Assembly (NCBI GenBank): GCA_026991065.1
Contig: JALXCG010000025.1
Location: 1-9,147 of the forward strand
Source of the DNA: Gemmatimonadota bacterium
GTDB taxonomy: Bacteria; GCA-2686955
Direction: 5' to 3'
Length of the DNA stretch: 9,147 nt
Shown here one piece after another: positions 1 to 7,015 of this stretch (positions are counted from its first letter, which is position 1; the number at the start of each line of letters is the position of its first letter). The notes under the pieces are model-generated. The model was given only the letters and a program-made list of their open reading frames with translations. It made no database searches and was not told the DNA's origin. Position numbers and translations under genes: made by a program.

Positions 1-1505
1 ATGTGGCGCCGCTCCATCTCCCGCAGCGTGAGCAGCCGGTCACCACTGAAACCGGCTTCCGCTGCGGCGGCCGTGCCGGCGGCGGCGCTTGTGGAGGTCG
101 CGCCACCGGTTTCGCTTGCGGCGCCCACACCGGCCGCGGCTCGGGCCGGCGGCCCGAGGCCGAGATCGCGCTCCAGGTCCAACTCCGCTCCGCCGGCGAG
201 AATGGTGGCCCGTTCCAGGGTGTTCACCAATTCGCGGACATTGCCGCGCCAGGTCTGCAACTCCAGCCAGCGCCGCGAGCGCGCCGAGAGGTGCCAGGGG
301 CCGCGGCCGGTGCGCCGCGCCAGCGCGCTCAGGAAGCCATCGGCGATCGCGGCGATGTCGTCGATCCGCTCGCGCAGGGGCGGAAGGTGCACGGGAAAGA
401 CCGCCAGGCGGTAGTAGAGGTCCTGGCGAAAGCGCCCCTGCGTCACCGCTTCCAGCAGGTCGGTATTGGTCGCCGCAATCACCCGCACATCGACCCGGAT
501 CGAGCGGTCGCTGCCGAGCGGCTCAAAGCAGCCCTCCTGCAGAGCGCGCAGCAGCTTGGCCTGAAGATCGATCGGCATCTCCCCGATCTCATCGAGAAAA
601 AGGGTACCGCCATTGGCGGTCTGGAAGCGCCCCAGGCGCTTCTTGGTCGCGCCGCTGAAGGCGCCCTTCACATGGCCGAAGAGTTCACTCTCGATCAGGT
701 TGGCCGGCAGTGCCGCGCAGTTGATCCCCACCAGCGGTTGTTTGGCGCGCGGACTCCAGCCGTGGATCGCATTGGCCAGCACCTCCTTGCCGGTGCCGGT
801 CTCGCCGGTAATGAGCACCGGAGTATCGGTTGCCGCCACCCGGCGCGCGGCTGCCACCACCGCACTCATCGCCGCGCTGCGGCTCGCCTCCATCAGGGCG
901 CACGCTTCCTGGCGACCATCCACGCGTTCGCCCAGCAGCCGGTTCTGCTCGCGCAGTTGCTCGCCGAAGCGGCTCAGCACCGCCGACTGTTCGCCGTAGG
1001 TCATGGCCAGCGCCAGCAGCTTGCCGAAGACATCCGCCAACTCCACCACATGCGGCGGATATTCGCCGCAGGTGGTGCGGTCGAAGGTCATGATGCCGAT
1101 CGGGCCGGCGCTGCCGCGCAGCGGCACCACCATGCAGGAGTGCCCCGCCGGTAGATCGAGCACGCCATCGAACGCATCGCCATCCCCTTCGCGGTGGTCG
1201 GACTCCGTAAACGCGCGCGCCGCCGCCCGCTCATCCCGCAGCAAGGCGGCCACACCCGGAAAGCGCGCCAGCGGCAGCCGGTGGGCTTTGACCCGGGGGC
1301 TGGCCAGCACCCCGCGCGCCACCCGAATGCGCAGCGCGTCACCACTGAGTTCCATGATCGTCGCCAGGTCGAACGGCACCAGCCGTCCGAGGGTGTCGAT
1401 CGCTTCTCCGAGTAGTTCGTCGATCTTGTCGACCGAGAGGCTGAGCTGGGTTGCGGCCTCAAGGTCGCGGGTCAGGTCGACGATGCTTTGCGCTGCTGCG
1501 GTCAT
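1..1505 (-). CDS. norR: NorR-like sigma-54-dependent activator (GAF + AAA+), 3' end cut by window edge
   Basis: A minus-strand frame stays open from an ATG at 1505 to the left edge (501 codons, no stop). Residues 1-170 form a GAF-like sensor. It holds D110-x-x-D113-G, H122-S-C124 and D142, which line up with the NorR non-haem iron ligand set (E. coli D96/D99, H111, C113, D131); the Cys-to-Asp spacing of 18 is the same as I recall for NorR. The AAA+ domain follows: Walker A GETGTGKE (234-241), the sigma-54 contact loop as GAFSGA (281-286, Ser for the usual Thr), Walker B LFLDEI (302-307), and WRGNVREL (419-426, Arg for the usual Pro). A long Ala/Gly/Thr-rich linker (455-485) leads towards the FIS-type helix-turn-helix, which lies outside the window. 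A GGAG about 8 nt upstream supports the 1505 start; an in-frame ATG at 1571 lacks a ribosome site. It probably activates sigma-54 promoters in response to nitric oxide. Family is certain; the NO ligand is inferred. It is divergent from sod. Confidence 0.88.
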   Translation of the reverse strand, partial: MTAAAQSIVDLTRDLEAATQLSLSVDKIDELLGEAIDTLGRLVPFDLATIMELSGDALRIRVARGVLASPRVKAHRLPLARFPGVAALLRDERAAARAFTESDHREGDGDAFDGVLDLPAGHSCMVVPLRGSAGPIGIMTFDRTTCGEYPPHVVELADVFGKLLALAMTYGEQSAVLSRFGEQLREQNRLLGERVDGRQEACALMEASRSAAMSAVVAAARRVAATDTPVLITGETGTGKEVLANAIHGWSPRAKQPLVGINCAALPANLIESELFGHVKGAFSGATKKRLGRFQTANGGTLFLDEIGEMPIDLQAKLLRALQEGCFEPLGSDRSIRVDVRVIAATNTDLLEAVTQGRFRQDLYYRLAVFPVHLPPLRERIDDIAAIADGFLSALARRTGRGPWHLSARSRRWLELQTWRGNVRELVNTLERATILAGGAELDLERDLGLGPPARAAAGVGAASETGGATSTSAAAGTAAAAEAGFSGDRLLTLREMERRH

Positions 1506-1658
1506 GGCATCGGCTCCAACTCCAGGGTGCCCATCACCTGGAAACGTGAAATCTCGCACTTGCGCCACCATAGCACGATATTTCGCGGTTTCTTGACTCG
1601 AAATCCCGCGCCCGCACCCGCCCCGATCATCCAACGCTCGTTCTCTTCTTCCGCTTTT

Positions 1659-1700
1659 TGCAATCAAGACTAATATGGTATGAATAATGCATTGATTGCA
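1659..1700. promoter_or_regulatory. 9-bp inverted repeat over the putative sod promoter
   Basis: The arms TGCAATCAA (1659-1667) and TTGATTGCA (1692-1700) are perfect reverse complements separated by 24 bp, with arm centres 33 bp apart, about three helical turns. They bracket an AT-rich stretch in an otherwise GC-rich intergenic region. A possible -35 TTGCAA (1658-1663) overlaps the left arm, and weak -10-like hexamers lie around 1679-1687. The site starts about 50 bp upstream of the sod start codon. It could be a regulator site (redox or iron control would suit sod) or an RNA stem in the 5' leader. No known consensus, including the Fur box, fits well. The remaining 1506-1658 stretch shows no convincing sigma-54 promoter. 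Confidence 0.4.
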
Positions 1701-1751
1701 GATGAGAGTTTATCCCTTTTCCCGTTCCAACCCACGACAAGGAAGAATTCC

Positions 1752-2351
1752 ATGCCCTTCTCAACTCCCGCACTGCCCTGGGCCGCCGATGCCCTGGCCC
1801 CCTACATCTCCGCCAATACGCTCGGTTTTCACCATGGCAAACACCACGCCGGCTATGTTGCCAAACTGAACGCCGCCGTCGAAGGCACTCCTTACGCCGA
1901 AAAGAGCCTTGAAACCCTGATCCGCGAAACTGCCGGTGATGCGACCAAGGGCGCGATCTTCAATAACGCCGCGCAAGCCTGGAATCACGACTTTTTCTGG
2001 CGCAGCATGAGCCCGACCGGCGGGGGTGAGCCGCAGGGTGCGTTGCGCCAGAAGATCGAGGCCGCGTTCGGCTCTGTCGAGGGCTTCAAGAAGGAGTTTG
2101 CCGCCAAAGCCGGAACCCTCTTCGGTAGCGGTTGGACCTGGCTGGTCGACAACAACGGCACCCTGGAAATCGTTCAGACTGTCAATGCCGGCAACCCGAT
2201 GACCGTGGGCAAAACCCCACTTCTGACCCTCGATGTTTGGGAACACGCCTACTACCTCGACTATCAGAATCGACGCCCCGATTTTATCCAGGCCTATCTG
2301 GATCATCTGGTGAACTGGGATTTTGCCGCGGCGAATCTCCCCACAGACTGA
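1752..2351 (+). CDS. sodB: Iron superoxide dismutase
   Basis: This 199-residue protein of usual SodB length dismutates superoxide to oxygen and peroxide in the cytoplasm. Metal ligands fall where expected: H27 (in GFHHGKHH), H79 (in QAWNHDFFW), D161 and H165 (in [12 protein letters not shown]). Iron rather than manganese preference is suggested by Gln75 in NNAAQAWNH, the Fe-SOD hydrogen-bonding glutamine, and by FGSGWTWLV. The frame is open further upstream (from 1680), but the ATG at 1752 gives the canonical N-terminus and has GGAAG 6 nt upstream. The gene is divergent from the NorR-like activator. No obvious terminator follows, so read-through into the reductase operon is possible. Such placement suits oxygen-labile anaerobic metabolism next door. 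The family assignment is secure; metal specificity is inferred from sequence. Confidence 0.96.
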   Translation: MPFSTPALPWAADALAPYISANTLGFHHGKHHAGYVAKLNAAVEGTPYAEKSLETLIRETAGDATKGAIFNNAAQAWNHDFFWRSMSPTGGGEPQGALRQKIEAAFGSVEGFKKEFAAKAGTLFGSGWTWLVDNNGTLEIVQTVNAGNPMTVGKTPLLTLDVWEHAYYLDYQNRRPDFIQAYLDHLVNWDFAAANLPTD

Positions 2352-2361
2352 GCGATTCGCT

Positions 2362-2367
2362 TATGAT
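2362..2367 (+). promoter_or_regulatory. Possible -10 element of the reductase operon
   Basis: TATGAT matches the -10 consensus at five of six positions and lies in the only AT-rich patch of the gap after sod. It would place a transcription start near 2374, just before the structured leader. No good -35 is visible at the right distance, so this would be an activated or weak promoter. No sigma-54 -24/-12 element was found here. Confidence 0.25.
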
Positions 2368-2378
2368 TGTTATCGTAC

Positions 2379-2504
2379 GCTCCGGCTCCTCATCCTGTTT
2401 CCGTTGCAACGGAGTTGGATGAGGGTGTCGGAGAGGAGCCGAACTCCGGCCCTTGGTATCTCGTCCGAGCAGAGCGGGAAACCTCCTTAGTGGAGCGCCG
2501 GAGT
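2379..2504 (+). promoter_or_regulatory. Candidate structured leader RNA of the benzoyl-CoA reductase operon
   Basis: This stretch between sod and the first operon gene is rich in complementary segments. Hairpin 1: CTCCG (2380-2384) with CGGAG (2429-2433), CTCATCC (2389-2395) with GGATGAG (2417-2423), and TCCGT (2400-2404) with ACGGA (2409-2413) around a TGCA loop. A competing stem pairs CGGCTCCTC (2383-2391) with GAGGAGCCG (2433-2441), nine perfect pairs. Domain 2 is closed by ACTCCGGC (2443-2450) with GCCGGAGT (2497-2504) and holds two small hairpins (2460-2469 and 2483-2495), giving a three-way junction. It ends 27 nt before the start codon. The alternative pairings suggest attenuation or ligand sensing. 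I do not recognise a known riboswitch class, and folding alone in GC-rich DNA is weak proof. Confidence 0.4.
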
Positions 2505-2531
2505 GTGATCGCCACCCCTATCGGAGCGCCT

Positions 2532-3698
2532 ATGAAGGAAGTAGTTTTCAGCGAATGGCAGGGTCGTCCGCTCGACGAAGTATTGCTCGCGTGCCGCGAC
2601 CTGGTGGAGAGCCCGGACTATCCCACCGTGGCCCGTTGGCGCGCCGCCGGCGGCAAAGTCGCCGGGCATTTTCAGGTCTACTTCCCGGAAGAGATCGTCC
2701 ACGCCGCCGGCCTGCTGCCGGTAAAGATGCGCGGCGCGCCGGTGGAACCGACCCGGGCGGACGCCCACTTCGGCTCCTATCTCTGCTCCATTATCAAGAC
2801 TTCGCTCGAGATCGCGCTGAGTGGCCAGGTGGAACTGGATCTCTTTGTCTCCCATCCCATCTGTGATGCCGCCCGCAATCTGGCGGCGATCTGGGGCCGC
2901 AACTTCTCCCATCCGTGCCAGATTCTCTATCTGCCGCAAAACCCCAACTCCGCCGGTAGCGTTGATTATCTGCGCGCCGAATATGCTCGTCTGCTGGAGG
3001 TGGTGGAAGAGGTGGCGGGGCGCAGGGTGAGCAGCGATGATCTGCGTGCCTCGATCGCGGTCTTCAATGAAAACCGGTCCCTGCTGCGCGAACTCTACCG
3101 CATCAAGCGGGAGACTCCCTGGCTGGTCTCCGCCGAAGATGGCTACGCCCTCACCAGCATCGGCGGCATGATCCCGCGCGAAGAGCACAATGATCTCTTG
3201 CGCGCGGTTCTTCCGCAGTTGCGCGCCCGCCAGGCCAAAGCCCAGGATCGCATCCGCGTGGTTTTTGAAGGCGCTTTTTGCGAGCAACCACCGCTTGACC
3301 TGGTGCGGGTTCTCGGCCGCACCTGCTACGTGGTGGACGACGATTTCCTGATCGGTCTGCGCTGGCTTACCAGCGATGTGCCGGTGGATGGCGATCCGCT
3401 CCGCGCTCTCGCGGACTCCTACATCGAGCGCTCCAGCTACAGTCCGGTGCAGCATGACCTGCGCAAGCCCAAGGAAAAGATGTTGCTGGAACGCGCGCGC
3501 GGTGCCGGCGCCGATGCCGTGATCATCGGCGCGGCGAAGATGTGTGAGCCCGGCCTGGAGGAGCAGGTGGCTTACACCCGCGCCCTGGATGAGGAGGGAA
3601 TCCCCTATTTCGTCACTGAGTTCGAGGAGAACATGACCTCCTTCGATCACCTCGAACTGCAAGTGGAAACCTTTCTCGAAAACCTGCTCTTCGCGTGA
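2532..3698 (+). CDS. bzdN: Benzoyl-CoA reductase, bzd-type N (gamma/BcrC-like) subunit
   Basis: This 388-residue protein belongs to the 2-hydroxyacyl-CoA dehydratase D-component / benzoyl-CoA reductase superfamily and is close in size to BcrC/BzdN. With the next gene it should form the catalytic core that takes electrons from the ATPase module and reduces the aromatic ring of benzoyl-CoA. Candidate cluster-binding cysteines are C85 (SYLCSII), C111 (HPICDAARN) and C338 ([11 protein letters not shown]); the CEPG element near the C-terminus is characteristic. The frame is open upstream to 2367, but that extension covers the structured leader. The ATG at 2532 has GGAG 5 nt upstream and gives a normal family N-terminus. 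It is first in the operon, and its stop is 20 bp before the next start. An alternative is a subunit of another acyl-CoA dehydratase or reductase; the heterodimeric ATPase downstream favours benzoyl-CoA reductase. Confidence 0.85.
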   Translation: MKEVVFSEWQGRPLDEVLLACRDLVESPDYPTVARWRAAGGKVAGHFQVYFPEEIVHAAGLLPVKMRGAPVEPTRADAHFGSYLCSIIKTSLEIALSGQVELDLFVSHPICDAARNLAAIWGRNFSHPCQILYLPQNPNSAGSVDYLRAEYARLLEVVEEVAGRRVSSDDLRASIAVFNENRSLLRELYRIKRETPWLVSAEDGYALTSIGGMIPREEHNDLLRAVLPQLRARQAKAQDRIRVVFEGAFCEQPPLDLVRVLGRTCYVVDDDFLIGLRWLTSDVPVDGDPLRALADSYIERSSYSPVQHDLRKPKEKMLLERARGAGADAVIIGAAKMCEPGLEEQVAYTRALDEEGIPYFVTEFEENMTSFDHLELQVETFLENLLFA

Positions 3699-3718
3699 CG
3701 CGAATTCAAGGGGACCCC

Positions 3719-5017
3719 ATGGACCAACATCCCGAATCCAATCCGATCCTCGGCCGTGGCAACAACGACGGCGCCCGTCTTTTCCGGGCGTGGTTCAGTG
3801 AACTGTCCGATGTCGCCGCCAACGGCTCACCGGCTGCCTATGTGTTTGTCATGGGCAGCACCAACGAGATTCTCAAGGCGTTCGACCTGCCGGTCGTCTT
3901 CCCCGAGATCAACTCGCTGCAAACCGCGGTGCGCCGGGTTGCCTACGAGCACCTGAACGAGGCGGAGGACTACGGCTACTCGCCCGATGTTTGCGGCTAT
4001 GTCAAGGCCGATGTGGCCACACAACTGCGCGGCGGCCAACACCCCATGGGGCGCATCCCCAAACCGTCGCTGGCCGTGCTCACCAACGCCTGCAACACTT
4101 ACATCAAGTGGGCCGAGATCTGGGAGCGGATGCACAAGATGCCGGTGTTCACGCTCGATGTTCCCGGCACCCGCGAAGCCGACGGCCAGACCTGGCCCGG
4201 CAACCGGCATTTTGCCAATGACCGCAAGTATGTCGAGGTGCAGTTGCGGGAACTGATTCAGCTCTGCGAAGAGGTAACCGGCCGCAAGTTCGACATCGAC
4301 AAACTGCGTCAAGTGCTGGGCTGGGCCAACGACATGAGCGAAGGCTGGCGTCGCGTTCTGGAACTTAACAAAGCCCGCCCCTCGCTCTTCAATGCCCTCA
4401 CCGACGGCACCATTTATCTGGGCGTTGCCAACGGTTTTCGCGGCACCGAAGCGGGCAGCCGCTACTTCAAGGAGTTGGTGGAGGAGATGGAGTATCGCGC
4501 CGCCCACGGCATCGGCTCCCTCACCGACGAGAAATACCGCCTCTCCTTCGTCGGCGTGCCCTGCTATCCGATCTTCCGTCGCTTCAATGAGCTGTTCACC
4601 GATTGGGGCGGCACTTTCGTCAACTCCACCTATCTCTGGTTCGCTTCCGGCGGCACCAACCGCGGTTTCCAGTACGATCTCGCCAGGCCGATCGAAAGCC
4701 TGGCCGAAGGGTTGCTGGTCAGCGTTCGCGACGCGATGGACAGCATGTTCCACCAGGACCGCGTGCTCGAAGCGATGATCGACGAGTTCGAATTGGATGG
4801 CATCGTCTATCACCCGATCAAGAGTTGTCGCACGGTTTCGACGGGGCTCGCCGACGGTCGTCGCTATCTGGCCGAGAAGCGCGACATTCCGAGTGTCTTC
4901 ATTGAGTCGGATATGATGGACCGCCGCGTTGTCTCCGAAGCGCAGATGAAGAACCGCGTCGATGCCTTCTTCGAAGGGCTCGCCTCGCGCCGGCAGCAGC
5001 AGGCGCGCAGCGCCTGA
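3719..5017 (+). CDS. bzdO: Benzoyl-CoA reductase, bzd-type O (beta/BcrB-like) subunit
   Basis: This 432-residue protein has the BcrB/BzdO size and pattern. Recognisable segments are SPDVCGYVKADV (C92), LTNACNTYIKWAEIWERM (C125), FVGVPCYPIFRRFNELF (C282) and HPIKSCRTVSTGLADGRR (C370). C92, C125 and C370 are the likely ligands of a 4Fe-4S cluster, as in this superfamily. With the N subunit it forms the active site for ring reduction. The ATG at 3719 has AAGGGG 5 nt upstream. A GTG at 3695 overlapping the previous stop would add eight residues but has a poorer ribosome site. The gene sits between the N subunit and the ATPase genes in the N-O-P-Q order known from Azoarcus/Aromatoleum. Of the four subunits this gives the clearest benzoyl-CoA reductase match from memory of the family. 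Confidence 0.9.
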   Translation: MDQHPESNPILGRGNNDGARLFRAWFSELSDVAANGSPAAYVFVMGSTNEILKAFDLPVVFPEINSLQTAVRRVAYEHLNEAEDYGYSPDVCGYVKADVATQLRGGQHPMGRIPKPSLAVLTNACNTYIKWAEIWERMHKMPVFTLDVPGTREADGQTWPGNRHFANDRKYVEVQLRELIQLCEEVTGRKFDIDKLRQVLGWANDMSEGWRRVLELNKARPSLFNALTDGTIYLGVANGFRGTEAGSRYFKELVEEMEYRAAHGIGSLTDEKYRLSFVGVPCYPIFRRFNELFTDWGGTFVNSTYLWFASGGTNRGFQYDLARPIESLAEGLLVSVRDAMDSMFHQDRVLEAMIDEFELDGIVYHPIKSCRTVSTGLADGRRYLAEKRDIPSVFIESDMMDRRVVSEAQMKNRVDAFFEGLASRRQQQARSA

Positions 5018-5061
5018 GCCGTCGGCCACCCGCCTTCCGTCACCTTCCGCCCTCCAAGACA

Positions 5062-5098
5062 AAAGTGAATTACACTTTCCCGAGAAGGGAGAACTCCC
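5062..5098 (+). promoter_or_regulatory. Two small hairpins before bzdP, one covering its ribosome site
   Basis: The 81-bp gap between bzdO and bzdP is the longest inside the operon. AAAGTG (5062-5067) and CACTTT (5073-5078) form a perfect 6-bp stem with a 5-nt loop in a locally AT-rich patch. Just downstream GGGA (5087-5090) can pair with TCCC (5095-5098) over a GAAC loop. The second hairpin contains the Shine-Dalgarno GGGAG and ends one base before the ATG. It could lower or tune translation of the ATPase genes relative to the core subunits, or mark an RNA processing site. Neither is followed by a U-tract, so these are not intrinsic terminators. Confidence 0.35.
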
Positions 5099-5920
5099 AT
5101 GGCCCATGCAGCGGGCGTGGACGTTGGTTCCACTCAGACCAAAGCGATCATCATCAACGAAAAGGGCGAGATTGTCAGCCGCGCCCTCACCGACACCGGC
5201 GCCAATGTGGTGCACGCGGCGGAGGAAGCTTTCTCCCGTGCCCTCGCCGCGGGCGACATTTTCGAGGAGGAGGTCGAATATGTCGTCGGTACCGGCTATG
5301 GCCGTTATCGGGTCACTTTCGGCAACACCCAGGTGACCGAAATCAGTTGCCACGGCCGGGGCGCGGTGCATCTCTTTCCCGGCACCCGGACCGTGGTCGA
5401 CATGGGCGGGCAGGACACCAAGGCGATCCGGGTCAGTCCGGCCGGCGAGATCATCGACTTCTGCATGAATGACAAATGCGCCGCCGGTACCGGTCGTTTT
5501 CTCGGCGCCGCGGCCAGCGCGCTCGATATTCCGCTGGACAATCTTGGAAACACGGCGTTGCGCTCCGACAATCCGGTTCGCATCAGCACCACCTGCACCG
5601 TTTTCGCCGAGTCGGAGGTGCTCTCCTGGCTGGGCAAGGGCAAAAAGATCGAAGATATTCTCTGGGGCGTGCACAAGTCGATCGCGACCCGCTCCGCCGG
5701 GCTGCTGCGCCGCGTCGGCATTGAGGAGGAGGTCACCTTCACCGGCGGCGTTACCCGCAATGTCGGCATGGTCGAAGCGCTCTCGCAGAAGCTTGGGGTC
5801 AAACTCAATATCTGCGAAGACTCCCATTTCATCGGCGCGCTGGGCGCCGCCCTCTTTGCGCTCGACGAGATTCTCGCCCACCGCGCTCCCACCCACGCTG
5901 CAGCGGAGGAGCAGTCATGA
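5099..5920 (+). CDS. bzdP: Benzoyl-CoA reductase ATPase subunit, bzd-type P (BadF/BadG/BcrA/BcrD family)
   Basis: This 273-residue ASKHA-fold ATPase is one half of the electron-activating module: ATP hydrolysis lowers the potential of a bridging 4Fe-4S cluster so electrons reach the ring-reducing core. Visible motifs are the phosphate-1 loop [13 protein letters not shown] (6-18), the second phosphate loop [11 protein letters not shown] (100-110) and the adenosine region FTGGVTRN near residue 220. The cluster ligands are C127 in [12 protein letters not shown] and C166 in CTVFAESEV. The length fits Bzd-type subunits rather than the roughly 440-residue Thauera BcrA. The ATG at 5099 is preceded by AAGGGAG. 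Its stop overlaps the next start as ATGA, indicating coupled 1:1 translation. On its own it could be an activator of 2-hydroxyacyl-CoA dehydratase; the paired second ATPase argues against that. P versus Q naming rests on gene order. Confidence 0.85.
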   Translation: MAHAAGVDVGSTQTKAIIINEKGEIVSRALTDTGANVVHAAEEAFSRALAAGDIFEEEVEYVVGTGYGRYRVTFGNTQVTEISCHGRGAVHLFPGTRTVVDMGGQDTKAIRVSPAGEIIDFCMNDKCAAGTGRFLGAAASALDIPLDNLGNTALRSDNPVRISTTCTVFAESEVLSWLGKGKKIEDILWGVHKSIATRSAGLLRRVGIEEEVTFTGGVTRNVGMVEALSQKLGVKLNICEDSHFIGALGAALFALDEILAHRAPTHAAAEEQS

Positions 5921-6747
5921 CGATCACTGTTGGCATCGACATCGGCTCCACTTATACCAAAGCGATCCTGCTCGATGAAGAGTTGAAAGTGATCGGCGGC
6001 AAGATTCAGAAGACCGGCTTCAAGCTGGCCGAGGTCGCCGGGCAGGTTTTCGACGCCAGTCTGGCCGAGGCGGGGCTCAAGCGGGAGGATGTCGATTATA
6101 TTGTCACGACCGGCATCGGTCGTCACACCGTTCCCTTCCGCGATGTGGCGGTGACCGATCTGACCGCCAGCGCGCGCGGCGCCGCCCACCTTTTTCCCGA
6201 TACGCGCACGGTGCTCGATGTTGGTGGACAGACCATGAAGGCCAGCCGCCTGGATGAGTCGGCCAAGGTTCACTCTTTCCGCCTGAACGACAAATGCGCC
6301 GCCGGTACCGGCGCCTTCCTGGAGAAGACCGCGCGCTACATGGGTTACTCCACCGAGGAGATCGGTCCGCTCATGGCCACCTCCAAGGAGCCGGTACCGA
6401 TCTCCGGCGTGTGCGCGGTGTTCGCCGAGTCGGAGGTGATCAACCACCTCTCTCTCGGGACCGCTCCCTGCGACATTATGCAGGGCGCCATCGAGTCGCT
6501 GGTGGGGCGCTCGGTACAGTTGATGAAGCGGGTCAAGGCGCGGCCCGGCTACACTTTGGTCGGTGGCATTTTGCGCTTCTCCACCATGGCCGACGCGGTG
6601 CGGCGCGAGTTGAAAGCGGAAGTCAACGTGCCCGAAGGAGATACGGTGCAGTCGGTGGCCGCCCTCGGGGCCGCGATTCTGGGGCAGCGGCGCCTGCGCA
6701 AACTGCGTGCTGAAAAGGGCGACGGCAAGCGCGCGGAGGCGGCCTGA
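5917..6747 (+). CDS. bzdQ: Benzoyl-CoA reductase ATPase subunit, bzd-type Q (BadF/BadG/BcrA/BcrD family)
   Basis: This 276-residue protein is a paralogue of the preceding ATPase and its likely partner in a heterodimer. It has [15 protein letters not shown] (5-19), the second phosphate loop [11 protein letters not shown] (100-110), [16 protein letters not shown] (C127) and [13 protein letters not shown] (C166). Both cysteines sit at exactly the same residue numbers as in the first ATPase, fitting a single 4Fe-4S cluster held by two Cys from each subunit. The start codon overlaps the bzdP stop by four bases (ATGA). The C-terminus is a short charged tail ([14 protein letters not shown]). 2-hydroxyacyl-CoA dehydratases use a homodimeric activator, so two distinct ATPase genes point to a class I benzoyl-CoA reductase or a close relative such as a substituted benzoyl-CoA reductase. 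Confidence 0.86.
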   Translation: MTITVGIDIGSTYTKAILLDEELKVIGGKIQKTGFKLAEVAGQVFDASLAEAGLKREDVDYIVTTGIGRHTVPFRDVAVTDLTASARGAAHLFPDTRTVLDVGGQTMKASRLDESAKVHSFRLNDKCAAGTGAFLEKTARYMGYSTEEIGPLMATSKEPVPISGVCAVFAESEVINHLSLGTAPCDIMQGAIESLVGRSVQLMKRVKARPGYTLVGGILRFSTMADAVRRELKAEVNVPEGDTVQSVAALGAAILGQRRLRKLRAEKGDGKRAEAA

Positions 6748-7008
6748 GTGGCCGCCGCCGATGACGCCTGCGAAGCCGCCGGCTTGCGGGCGGATCCACT
6801 CCTGGTCGCGGAAGGTTGGGAGCGCCGCACCATGACCGATCCGCAGCGGGCCCGCGAGCTGGTCGATCAATATCGCGAACTTGGTTTCGATGTTCGACTG
6901 GAAAAGCTGCGACCGCAGGATTTTGGCTCCGCTTGCGAAGCCTGCGCGCTCACCGCCTGTCGCTCCTACGTCACGGTGTGGACGCGGCGGGCGGCGCCAC
7001 GCTCTTGA
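6748..7008 (+). CDS. Small three-cysteine protein, last gene of the reductase operon
   Basis: This 86-residue protein begins with GTG directly after the bzdQ stop, with a strong GGAGG 8 nt upstream. An internal ATG at 6832 (58 residues, GGGAG 9 nt away) is possible but would drop the GWERRTM segment that appears to belong to the fold. Residues 32-55 look like an alpha-beta element (ARELVDQYRELGFDVRLEKL). They are followed by C63-x-x-C66-x4-C71 and a C-terminal strand SYVTVWTR. The spacing suits metal binding or a redox role. I recall unnamed small proteins of this general shape beside anaerobic acyl-CoA dehydratase or reductase genes, but cannot name the family. It is not a ferredoxin: only three clustered cysteines are present and no 2x4Fe-4S pattern. 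It ends 7 bp from the convergent regulator gene; no terminator is visible between them. Confidence 0.75.
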   Translation: MAAADDACEAAGLRADPLLVAEGWERRTMTDPQRARELVDQYRELGFDVRLEKLRPQDFGSACEACALTACRSYVTVWTRRAAPRS

Positions 7009-7015
7009 GACGCGA

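Noticed and set aside
3-1154. Plus-strand open frame of 383 codons
   Set aside because: It is antisense to the sigma-54 activator, which shows Walker A, Walker B and the GAFTGA-like loop on the minus strand.
1506-1571. Upstream ATG at 1571 as the true start of the NorR-like gene
   Set aside because: It is in frame and would add 22 residues, but it lacks a ribosome site and the added residues do not resemble a NorR N-terminus; 1505 has GGAG at suitable spacing.
1659-1700. Fur box over the sod promoter
   Set aside because: Aligning the GATAAT-type Fur consensus in several registers gave too few matches; the feature is a different inverted repeat.
2352-2531. tRNA or a known riboswitch in the leader
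   Set aside because: No cloverleaf with T-arm and acceptor could be formed, and no consensus of a riboswitch I know was recognised; only a generic structured leader is claimed.
3827-5896. Very long minus-strand open frame (689 codons) opposite bzdO and bzdP
   Set aside because: It runs antisense to two clearly recognisable genes, has a low-complexity Gly/Ala/Asp/Arg product with no known motif, and is explained by the high GC3 of the plus-strand genes.
5305-6870. Minus-strand open frame of 521 codons opposite bzdP and bzdQ
   Set aside because: It is antisense to the two ATPase genes, shows no domain and has no ribosome site; a shadow of GC-rich coding.
7009-7015. Bidirectional terminator between the convergent operons
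   Set aside because: Only 7 bp separate the stop codons, and no hairpin with U-tracts is visible in or around the gap.
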